From positions 64,650,929 to 64,714,928 of the forward strand of contig NC_086382.1 in the NCBI RefSeq assembly GCF_036588685.1: a stretch of DNA of 64,000 nt. The letters are read 5' to 3'. Source of the DNA: Mytilus trossulus (Eukaryota > Mollusca > Bivalvia > Mytilida > Mytilidae). A program made the position numbers and the translations under genes. The notes beneath the pieces are model-generated. The model saw only the letters and a program-made list of their open reading frames with translations, searched no databases and was not told where the DNA came from. Shown here piece after piece: positions 42,340 through 55,100 of this stretch. Position 1 is the stretch's first letter, and every line of letters begins with the position of its first letter.

Positions 42340-42640
42340 GATGAATCGATTCATTAAATACATATGCATGTGCCTGTCCCTAGCCAGGAGCTTGACTTCA
42401 CTGGTTATCGTTTATTGGTGTGTCACATATTTGTTTTTCGTTCATTTTTTTGTGTACGTAAATTTGGCCTCTTTTTGTAGTTTGAGTTGTTTTACATTTG
42501 TCATTTCTGGCCAATCACAGTCGACTATGCGGTAGGGGCTTTGATCATGGTTGAAGAATGTACAGGGATATGAAGTTGTTAATTTTTGTGTCATTCGGTC
42601 TCTTGTGAAGAGTTGTCTAATTGCCTTTCACACCACATCG
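42340..42640 (+). repeat. R2 dispersed repeat
   Basis: CATGTGCCTGTCCCTAGCCA, TTTGTTTTTCGTTCATTTTT, GACTATGCGGTAGGGGCTTT and CTTGTGAAGAGTTGTCTAAT in R2 order. Confidence 0.75.
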
Positions 42641-43152
42641 TCTTTTTTTTTTATAGGTAATTGTATAATACAAAGTGAATGCTTCATTTTGACAAAACTG
42701 TAATGAATCGCACATGTGACACTAATTTACAGGAAAATTTACCAAAACGAATGTTTTTTTTAAAGTTAAATTTTAAATTTATTTTAAGAATGTAGCAATA
42801 GAAGTTCAAGAGTGCCCGTATTAAGGCGGATGATAAGTAGACATATATAATTGGCAGTTTAACAGCATTGGTATCCAAGTTGATCATTTTCGTTTGGACA
42901 TACCAATTATCAATACTGTTAGCATGGTTAGTGTCAGTAGTTTCAGTAAACACGCTTATAGTTTTCCAAGCTTTCCATACATTTAAAAAGTACACATTAT
43001 ACATTTGAAACAGATAATGGAAAGGTAAGGTCAAATGAACCGTTATAATGCAGAGTAAAGTATCTTCAAAAGTTAACACTATAAACTAAAAGTCACTGGA
43101 CGGTAAAATAATTTGATTCACTATCAAGACGTGTATATCATACGGATTAAAT

Positions 43153-43189
43153 ATGACACAGTTCGTCAGCTGGTTACTGATATTATTTT
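43153..43189 (+). CDS. XPNPEP2: XPNPEP2 exon 1: signal peptide
   Basis: 37 nt: ATG and 11 further codons plus one base, donor TTT/GTAAGT. The hydrophobic core VSWLLILF and the exact phase match to the next exon (completing Cys) support it. Confidence 0.75.
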
Positions 43190-46100
43190 GTAAGTAGTAA
43201 CTTATACTGTTCAACTAAGTAGCCTTATGCTTTGAAATATTTAAGATTTTTCAGATAAATGTTACAATGCATTATATGTAAATGCACAAATGTGTAAGTG
43301 TAATGAATCAAGAAAATAGTGTACGACTGCTTTTGCACAATCAATTTCCATCACAGTCTAATCACGTGACCCTCTGGATGTTAAGCAACTAACAATTTTA
43401 AGTCAATCTGATCACGGGGACTACTATATATATATAAAAAAACAATTGAGGACTACTTCTGACAATTATTGTACTATGACAAATGAAGTTTTAAGACTTG
43501 ATTCGTCAGAGAGGTAGAAGGATTCTACTTCTTAAGGGTGATAGGAAAGTTTTTTCTCTAATATATTATGGTTGCTTAGTCGATAGATGGGACATCATAA
43601 TTATATACTCTAAATCTTTTAATCAATCATACACTGATATAAATAACGCACGAGTTTCATGTGGTGTTAAAACATGATTTTGCATAAATGAATAGCAATG
43701 ACAATGTCGAATGGTGCAATAAAATTAAAGGACAAACATGCGAAGTTTAAACAGAAAAAGCAACTTTTAAAAAAGTACACAAAAGTTGAAGATTGGACAA
43801 TGCGATCCATGCAAACACTGTCGGGAGTTTATATAAGTGGTCAGAAGGGATAAACAGTGCTTTGGCTTTGTTTGTTAATTACATGTATGTAAACATACAT
43901 AAATGATACGGTTACTAATGTACGGAAGTATATCAAACGGCCTTGTACAACCTGATAATGTGACATATATATATATCTATCATATTACTACTAGCACGAC
44001 TGAGTAAACGATAATAACAATTTATAATATACTGGCGATGTTCACGTGTACAGTACCTGTCATGTACATATTGTACTAGAACTAGAATAAAGAAAATATA
44101 AATAATATTCAGATGACTGTAAACAGCTATTTTGTTCGGGGGATGCATCAATGTAATAAGGGGGGAAAGTTCTTAACTAACCGAAGAAGGGACAGTTCTG
44201 CAGTGAGGACAATTTAGTTTATTAATTTTGAGCCTATTTGTTTTAAATTAGCGTCATGGTGGATATACATAACAATTTTGCCACTGGACATTACACTAAC
44301 AGCCAGTCAATGAATCGATTGCAGAAATCCCTTAAGTTCTGATTATTTCCATTTGTAAGTTACAATGAAGGAAAAATTTGATGGCCAATGGAAATTCAAT
44401 CATAAACCAGAGCAAAAACATTAAAAAAACAACTTGTTGATTTTAACTTTGAATGGTCATATTCATATGAATCATTATACAGATATTTTAAGTATCTTTG
44501 GTTTATTTATTTAGACTACATTGTCGTTGTGTGATCCATCTGCACAATATTCCTTATCTCAGCTCTATTAATGTTTGTTTTAACAATTAATACATTCTAT
44601 TATGAACAAGTTTGTCGTGTCTTAGAATCAAGCTTGAAAGATCGTTAAAACGTCTAGGTTTTTTGTTTTGTTACTCGTTTTCTTTAGGTGTCGATACGAA
44701 TGGACACGAGATTAGCCAACAACGTTTCGACTCGATCCCAGTAGAAAGTTATAACATAAAGAGAGAGAATTGTGTAACTGTAAGTCAATATTTTATTCAA
44801 ACTGTCATCTTTATTATATTTGCAAATGTTATTATAAGGATATTACGGTATTGTAATTAGTACTGATTTCTTCTGGAAAATGAATCTAACTTTATTATCA
44901 TCTGCCTGCATTTACTTCTTTAAATTTTTTTATTTAAAATGGATATTTCGTGGAATTTTATAGTTGACTAAGCGGTATGGGCTTTGCTCGTGGTTGAAGC
45001 CCTTCCTTTTCTACAATATTATATAAATAAACAATTACTTGGGACATGCTGCAAACTCACATCAATATCAAGTGTAAACCATAGATTTTTCTTCACTTTT
45101 GTTTTATTGCTGCTGTGCATGAACTGTTTTTGTGTCATGGATAATAACCCCATATCCACTATCTTATATCATGAAAAATATTTGAACTAATTTATATCAA
45201 CTGCCTTTCGTATTTTCTTTCAGAATAGCGTCACATCAAATCGTTTGTCTGAAGTGAGAAAATTATTTGACAAAAACAATGTAGATGCTTACATAATTAC
45301 AGCTGACGATGTACATATGGTTAGTTTGACAATGTTTAGAAATTAATACTATAAATAAAATACAAATTCCATGTATAAGAAATGGAACCTTTTAAAAATA
45401 TAATAAAAAAGTTGGCCAGAAAAAAACGCAGTGTCAGCTACTTAAACGACGTCTGGACTAATGACAAAGGGTCAAAATAGAGAATTTTCCATAATGCAAA
45501 ATCATTTATAAATTTGTCCGTTGCACCAGACACATATGATACAATATAGCAAGGACTTATATACGTCCCTGAATATACGTTTATGAAATCACAGAATATT
45601 TACATAATAGTTATTGTAAAAAAAAATGGTCGTAATCGTAATATAAGGGCTGCCCACAGGACAATGAATAAACTGAAACGTCGGCATGCAACGTCCTATG
45701 AGAATGAACAAATAAAATGTTTGACATACACCTATTTCTTACAAAATGAATAATAAGCATGGCCAATGTCAGAATGTTCTTAATATTTGAAGAAATACAA
45801 CAAAACATCTCTCATTCGATTTTTAAGAATGTGAATTTTAGCATGGATACAATTTGAGGAACCTTCATTACAGAATAATGGATCGTTGGTGGTCGGTTCA
45901 AACCCATTTTTCTATTATTCATTATTAATTCAAAATCAAATCGATGACATTGTATATTGTAAATGTGAAAACGTCTACAAAATTAACACAGGAATAATAC
46001 TTTTGTTTTGATTATAACAAGACTTTGGTAAATTTCTATTAGTCTTTTTGTTGGAATATTAGCAATACCCTTAATTTCTCTAATTATACCTAATGATCTT

Positions 46101-49100
46101 TTTGCTGTTTTCAGTACATTATCTATATGAGTATTGCAAGTCAGTTTTTGGTCAAGTGTAACTCCAAGAATTTTGGGATTGTTGTTGTGTTTTAAAGTTC
46201 CATTACCAAGCTTAAGTAGAACGAATGTAGTATTTTGTATATTTTTACTGAAAATACAATATTCTGTTTTTTCTACACTCACTTTCATCCTCCATTTGTT
46301 GCTCCATTCATTCACCTTGTCAATATCTGTTTGAAGATCTTGTTGTAGAATATTGATGTCCTCACCTGTGTGCCATATGGTTGCATCATCTGCAAATTTA
46401 CATTTCTGTGCCAGAACGGTCTGAAAAATATCTGCTATAAAGATGTTGAACAAAATAGGGGATAAGACTGAACCTTGTGGTAATCCTGTATGTGTTTTAA
46501 ATAGTTCTCCTTTTGTGTTGTTGATGTTGATTACTGCTTCACGGTTATTTAAAAAAGAATGAACCCAATTCCAGATTTTTCCTTTGATTCCATATTGATA
46601 AAGTTTTACTAATAGTCCTTCTCGCCATATACTGTCATAGGCTTTTTCAAAATCAATGAACAAAGCAAGCGTAATCATTTTCTTGTTGAATCCCCCATAT
46701 ATTGATTGGATGAGTGACAATAAAGCATTGACTGTTGATCTGTATTGTCTAAATCCTTCCTGTTCATTATCAATGATGTTGTTGGTTTCAACATATTCTT
46801 CTATTCTTATAGAACTATTCTTTCCATCAGTTTGGATACTACACTGGTTAAACTAATTGGCCGGTATGCTGAAGGGTTATTGTAACTAAGTTTGTGTGCT
46901 TTCTTCAAAAATTTTACATTTGCCATTTTCCAATTTTGTGGAAGTATTCCTTCTTCCCATGATCTGTTCATAATTTCTAATAATTTGTCTAAAAATTCTT
47001 TTCCAGCATTAATAAACAGCTCTGGAAAAAATCCATCTGGTCCTGGTGCAGTTTCTTTCTTTAGTCTGAAGATGGATCCTTCCAATTCATCCATGGTAAT
47101 ACTTTGGTTATATTTGTCATCATCCATTTCTTGGTTGTCACTATCTAATGTTATGTTGATGTATTCTTTAGTTGTTTCCTCATAAAACTTGTTGTCAAAT
47201 TTTCTTGGGTCTAGGTGTTTTCCTCCAAAAAATACTTTTTCCAATTCCTTTGACTTTTCTTTCTCCTCGAAAATTACATTGCCATCATATTTTATGAAAG
47301 GAAGTACCTTGTTGTCTGAGGTTTTCTTGGTTAATTTTTTGAAAGCTCCCCATCTTTCCTTTGGTGTTTTTCCTGATCCTATCACGTCACATAGTGTTGT
47401 TGACCATTCATTTTGGGCTTTATCTTTGATTACTTCTAAGTTCTCTTCCGCATCTATTATTTTATTAAAATTTTGAGGGATACTTCGTTCTTTAAAATGT
47501 CTCTGTGCCTTGTTTAACTCTTTTTTTGCTAACTTTACATCTTCATTCCACCATACAGAATGTTTAACTTTTGGTCTATTTTGATGATATTTATATTTCG
47601 GTATACATTTCGGTTCCATACATGCTGTCATACAACTTTCAAAACATTCATACCATACTTCCAAAGAGTCATCATCTTTCAAAAGCATATCTTTGAAATA
47701 TTCTTCTGTGGTTTCCTTCCACTCTTCCCAATTGATATGATCCTGGTTAAGTTGGCGCGAAATAAATATTCTTACTCCTATTGCTTCATGTAAAAAAAAA
47801 AATATAAAATTGAATTCGACTACAGTTCAGCATAAAAAAAACGTGAATATGCAAAAGCCAGGTAATATGTTAATGATAAAGTGTGTATAAGTTTTCTTAA
47901 ACGAAGTTACCCGTATAATTATCAAGAATTACATTTGAGCGCAAAGTTCTGTATGTGGTTTACCAACCAGGTTTATGTAACATTTATAATTTAGACTGGG
48001 ATCCTGGCTAATCTTGACCTTACGACGCGCAGCTAGATTGGACCGGATCCCAGGCTAATGTAACATCGTAAAACTCAGGGTAACGGAATTTTTTGCGTTG
48101 CTATAAGATCATTAAGGCCATCTATTTTTATTGCGGGTTCCACATATTTAAATCGGAATTATAGAAAAAATGGAATGTTGTGAGCAGAATCAAAACAGAA
48201 ATGATGAATACTGCAACATTTCCAGCAAAATATAAATAGGATGGAGGATCTGTGTACTCACATTATTTGTAAAACTCTCCTTATTCATGTGAAGCGTGTG
48301 CTTTACATCGAGGCTTATTCTTTACATCGAGGCTTATTATGCTAATCATCGACGCCACAGTACTTCAACCAATCAGACAATGTTTATTTGGGGCATTCGA
48401 TCGATTTTAACTCAGATTTTGGAATATTTCAATCGAAATTATAGAAGAATGGAATGTTGTTAGTACATATAAAATAGAAAATGATGAATACTTTCAGCTA
48501 AAGATAATTTGGATGGGGGTTCTGTGTATTCACATTATTTGCACAACTCTCCTTACTGATGCCATATATTGGAATTTCCGTGACCTAAATGGTTCGCGAA
48601 AATTAATATTTTTATATATAGTATAGTAAATAAACGTAGGTGAAAAACCGTCAAAATAGGTGCAATTTTATACCCTCACGTTATAAATATAAATAATAAG
48701 CTGGTACCTTTGATAATTATTTGCAACTGACAAACGGTAAGTAAAGAATAATACACTTCCCCATTATGTTATACAAGTACCCTTAACTAAGGATATGAAT
48801 ATGGTAAAATAGATGCCCTTTACAAAATTGAGAAAAGACTAAAAAAAGAGAAAGAGAAATCATTTGAAATTTTACAACAATTAAAATAACAAATAATGGT
48901 TTTCTCTGTCATTTTCACAGAATTAAAACTAAATAATGTAGATACTATGATGACCGCTGTTTGTATGCAAGTATTTGAAGAAAACAAATCAATTATTTCA
49001 GCACCCTGGCTTGTCTAACATTGCCAAATGTGATAAACGTCTACAAGCAGTATCGGGATTTTCAGCAAACTTTGGTAATGTATTTAACTTTCAAACCATA

Positions 49101-52100
49101 TTTCAAATAGAAATACTATAAAGAAGAAGTTTTAGTTAGTCAATAGAAAAGTATAGAGTTATACAACTTTGAGCGAGATAACACGTAGGGATTTATTACA
49201 TTATTAGAGACCACCTGTACTTAGACCATACATTTTATATCCCTCTGTAGTACATTTCATATAGCTTGAACCTGCATTAAAATACCACTTGTCTGTTAAG
49301 ACCATCATTTTGTTCTATCTTAAGTGTTCTTGTAATACAGGTTTCACCGTGTATCAAAAAGTAGAAAAGAAAAATAAGTCGGTGTAAATTTGAAATGTAA
49401 GAAACTTCCCATTAAAAAGCCGATTTAAAAGAGGGGACAATCTAAAGTACCAAATGTTTTTCACCATTCAGCAAGTAAGCAGATTGTTGGGAAGAATATA
49501 TGTTACAAAAAGATTTGACCACTTTTATTTTAGGAATAGCCGTTGTAACAAGTACTAGTGCTTCCTTGTGGACAGACGGTAGACATTTCAGACAAGCCGA
49601 GAAAGAGACCGATTGTGGATGGGAAATTTATAGAAAAGGTATGTCAAACAGATTTCAGTCCCTTTAGACTCTAGAAAAGGTATGCCAAAAACAGTTGTCA
49701 GTCCCTGTAGACATTTTAGTTATGAATCAAGTGCACTTGGTAAAAAAAAAACTCAGAAAATATATATTGTATGTGACTAATAAAACTATGGTCTTTACCA
49801 GATAGAAAGTGTGATCAATTGTAAGATAAAACCAAAATTAACCTAATGAGTAATTGATCTATACTATGGTAATTGAATTTTCCTGCTACATTATCATTTG
49901 ATGAGAATTCTACAAAGATCCTTGGAAAGTCTTCCGATGTGAAATACGAGTGTACACTGTCATCAATATATGTTTGTAAGAATGTTCGAAGATTCTCTAT
50001 TGTCATTATAAATAAAGGCAACAGTAGTATACCGCTGTTCAAAACTCATAAATCCATGAACAAAAACAAAATCGGGATAACAAACTAAAACCGAGGGAAA
50101 CGTATTAAATATAAGAGGAGAACAACGACACAACACTAAAATGTGACACACACAGAGACGGACAAAGCATCAGACAAAATCCCACGAGTATAAAAAATAT
50201 AACATCAAAACCAAATACATGACTTTGGGATAGACAAGTACCGTGACACGTCTTATCGCAATGTGAATTTACACTAAAAAATAAGAGAAAACAAAACATC
50301 GTTATACCTCAAAACACAACGAACGTATATTACGAGTGACCAGCATGTTATCGTTGATACTGCTGTTTGAGTATAACTTTATTGGTTTGGTAAAACTTGG
50401 ATGACCCTTTATCTTACAAATCATAACTTTTGATATAAAAGCGTCTTCAGAATCTTTGTCCTCATGATTTTTTGAAGAAAAAACATAAAATGATGTTTGT
50501 GTCAATGATACATGATTCTGTGATTTATCAGGTACGTGCATCATTAAAAGTAGAGAACACGTTTACTTATTTGTTTTATTACATGTTAGTTACATTATTA
50601 TACTATAACTGAAGCTTTAAGGGTTGACTGTCGTTTCCTCAGTGTAACAAAACTGATTACGCTACCGATACACCATACCACAATACACAAAAAAAGTACA
50701 GTCCTTTTTTGACAATTTTGCTGAATCTAAATCACCTCTTATGATTAATCTGAATCAAGTAAAATGGTCCATTGCACGAATGGTACACAAAGGTGAACTT
50801 TTGTCCAAAAACCGAAAATCGTTGTCAATGCATGACGCCTATTATGATAGCAATGTCTTATAATTAAAATCAAATCTTGCAGTTTTTATCCACATTTCAA
50901 TCCGATGTGTTAATATAATCATGAAAATGCATGACATATGCTTTGCTGGACATTAACAATAAACAGTTAAGTTTACCACAAAAAGGTGATTACAATTAAA
51001 TTAAACTATTGTATAAAGGTGGACCAGAGGTTGTTACGGTCACAGATTGGATTATACAGAAGTTACAGACTAAAGAGGGAGAGAAAAATGTTGGATCGGC
51101 TCCAAGTTATATGAATGCTGGTAAAATATATATAAAAAAATATAATTCAAATGTTTCGACCATCAGTTAGTTAAATTAATGTAGCAAAATAAAGGTTTGG
51201 AAATCTCATTTGTGCAATCTATAGCTACTTGTTAACGAAATTTAAGGAATAGTGTCGTAAACAAATAAATTTTGATAGCTGTTACTATAAGTTCCTTTAT
51301 ATATTAAGACTGGGGTCACATATATAAGATCATATAATGCTGGTACAAGTATCAGCGTTTAAATTGCGGTCGCAAGCAGTACAAAAAAGCACATGTAATG
51401 AAAACATTAATATATTAAAAGTTTTATTGATGATTTACATCCTAGTTTCATTCATTTTCTATTCTGAACAAAAAATGATTATAAAATATCCGATTAAATA
51501 AACAAAATGTCAATGCATGTATTGTAGTTTGGTGGAGAAACTTCGATACAGTTTTATCCCAATCTAAGATAAGACTATTGCCAATTAATAATGATTTAGT
51601 CGACGAAATCTGGACAGATTCAAGATCCGTCCGTCCCTCTAAAGATCTCAATTCTCTGGATATAAAATATGCTGGTATGTATGCCAAGATCAGTTCGTCC
51701 CTCTAAAGATCTCAATTCCCTGGACATCAACTATGCTGGTATGTATGCTGATATTTATAGTTAATATAACCAAGATCGGTTCGTCCCTCTAAAGATCTCA
51801 ATTCTCTTGATTTAAATATGATGGTATGTATGCCAAGATCGGTTCGTCCCTCTAAAGATCTCAATTCTCTGGACATCAACTATGCTGGTATGTATGCTGA
51901 TATTTATAGTTAATATAACCAAGATCGTTTCGTCCCTCTAAAGATCTCAATTCTCTTGATATAAAATATGCTGGTATGTATGCCAAGATCAGTTCGTCCC
52001 TCTAAAGATCTCAATTCTCTGGACATCAACTATGCTGGTATGTATGCTGATAGTTATAGTTAATATAACCAAGATCAGTCCGTCCCTCTAAAGATCTCAA

Positions 52101-55100
52101 TTCTCTTGATATAAAATATGCTGGTATGTATGCTGTTATTTTAATAGTTAATTCGTCCTCTAAAGATCTCAATTCTCTGGACATCAACTATGCTGGTATG
52201 TATGCTGATAGTTATAGTTAATATAACCAAGATCAGTCCGTCCCTCTAAAGATCTCAATTCTCTGGATATCAAATATGCTGGTATGTAGGCTCCTATTTT
52301 AATAGTTAATTCGTCTTATAAAGATCTCAATTCTCTTGATATAAAATATGCTGGTATGTATGGTCCCTATAAAGATCTCAATTCTCTGGATATCAAATAT
52401 GCTGGTATGTATGGTCCCTCTAAAGATCTCAATTCTCTGGATATCAAATATGCTGGTATGTATGCTGTGATATAGATAGTTAATATAACCCATATTCCAG
52501 AAAGTGACATTCATTTTTTGAATTGGTAGTTTGTCAAAATAATTGAGGACGTTTTACACATTTCATGGTCAGAATTCAGAAGAACTGTTTGGATTTACCT
52601 TCACCCAATGCCGAATATTAAGTCAAGGATGTAAAAGACCCGACTCTATTGGTGAATGAAAATGGAAATACGAATATCTTGCATGAATATTTGTTGAAAG
52701 TAAATTATGCTCTAAGAGTCCCCTGTCATCAGCTCTAAAGACGGTACTAGAAAGGAACCTTTATTTTCACTTGGTTTATATTTAAAGGATTTAGCAGGAC
52801 TACTAGTTTTTTCAGTATCGACAGATTTGAAAATAAAGGATTATCTATTTATGATGTCATTAAAAAGTTTTGTACGTAATATATTATTTATTTGTCAGTA
52901 GAGATGAAAGTGATTTTCATCTTCTAATGTTTTACGTGTAAGACATGTTCTTTGGTATCGATGTATTTTCAGATATCTACCCTTTTTATGATAAAATTAG
53001 GGTATTAATAGAGTATGGAATCTGAATCTGAATCTGCTTATTAAAACTAGATGCAAATTTAAAAGACACCCTTAACAAACATGTAAAATTATTGAATTAA
53101 AGAAAGACGAACAAAATAATAATATATAACTTGCATTGTTGTTATATTAAGGTCGTACATGGCAGGAGAAAATTGAGGATGTTCGCAAGGAAATGACAAA
53201 AAAGAATGTAGAAGTCTTAGTAGTAACTGGCGTTGATGAAATTGCATGCAAGTATAAACAGTAATATGTTCAAATATCACTTTTACTATTATTGTTAAAT
53301 GATAGACCGTTCTTGTATCATTACTTCAAATTTATTCACACAAAACAACGATATCTTTAATCTACTATTTTGTACATTGTTTTCAATTAGAAACCCACTG
53401 AGAAAAATTCCAAAAGGAGAAGCAAGAATTATAATGGAATGCGATATGTTTATTCCTTCTACTTTTATGTTTTCATCTTTAAAATGACTATCTTTTCCAA
53501 AAGAATAAAATACTAACAATTAATTCTAATTTATAAAACTGTAAATGGACTAACACCTGATTACTAAGCAATGCTAAATATTGATGATGTGCAACACCAC
53601 AATTTACGACCTGTCTCTAATAATGATCTTTTCGTTCCAAGACCAAATACAAGTTTTTATAAAAAATCTTTTCATTATTCTTTAACCAAAGTATGGAATA
53701 ATTTACCACTCGAAAAAAAAAATGTCGTCATGTGGAATTCTGTAAGAAACATTGTTGTACTCATTTTCCTGAATATTGCAAGTCAAATAATTTGTTTTTC
53801 TGTAACAAAACTTTATCAAATATTAAAGAATTACTGTCTTTTGATGAAGATAATGTGTGGTTTTATTGACTTTTGAAAAACTGATATTCACTGAGGCCAA
53901 CGGCCGAGGTGAATATTTGTTGTTTTAAAAGGCAATTAAACTACAAATTTACAGAAACAAAAGACAGTAATTGTTTTATTCCATACTCTAAGAGAAATGA
54001 ATGTGATGGAAAATATTTACCAAAACCAATTGTACATCAAACGTTTACACCAAAATTATACACGTAAAAGCACGCGACGTTTTTCGCGGTGAATATCTTT
54101 GTTCCGCAGGTGAATATGCTAAAATTCTAATCCCATTCATATAGAAAAACAGTCTAATATTTTATCAATATGGAATAATGCCATTTATTACCATTTGTAT
54201 ATTTAAATAATTGAATTGTGTATATACTAGTTATATATATTTAAGGAATAACAGTACTGTAGTTGAAGAGTTACCTTCGTCAATTGTAGATTTGACGGTC
54301 GCAAATGCAGTTTTACTGGCGACGCGTAGCGGAGACAGTAAAACGGAGATTTGCGACCGTCAAATCAAAATTGACGGTGGCAGCTCTTCAACTACAGTAC
54401 TGTTATTCCGATTCTAATGCATTACAAAAAGAAAAATACGATAAAACTTGAAAAATGTCTAAATTTGTCAAAAAAAATCAATCCGCGAAACTTCATGAAT
54501 GATTTTGGCACAAAGACATCCTGGCTAAACGTGACGTCATACACATGAAAACTTACAAACTGGAGGTTATTGCGTTACCTGTACGCTTCAAATTCGGATA
54601 AAAATACATTAAAACGGCGAATTCGAGGTAGGTGTTGTTTTATTTTCGATTATATAGTAGTTATCGAACATTTGTTGATTCATCAATTCTAAATGGCGGG
54701 TCCCACCTTAGTTACGCCTGGTCAACTGTGGATTTGACGGCAACTTTCAGCCAATGAAAAAAATTGTTACATCCAAATTGCATTAGAATGTAATATATAT
54801 TGTATTGTAATGTATGAATGTATGAATGTTAACTGTATGCATGTATTTTGTTTGAAGGCCTTAATAAAAGTTAGACTAGTTATAATTGAGTTACCCTCTT
54901 TAAATAAAGAATTTATCATTATTATTATTATTATTATTTATAAATAATAAGTTGGGTACACGTCGACGCAAGAAAGGAGTAGGTTCAGTAAGACCCCTTT
55001 TTGTCCCCGAATTATATCAGTTTTACAAAATTGGTATAGTGTAAACTTTAAGCAATTTATGGAAAGTAGAATAATTTTGCTACATAAATATGGGCTGTTT

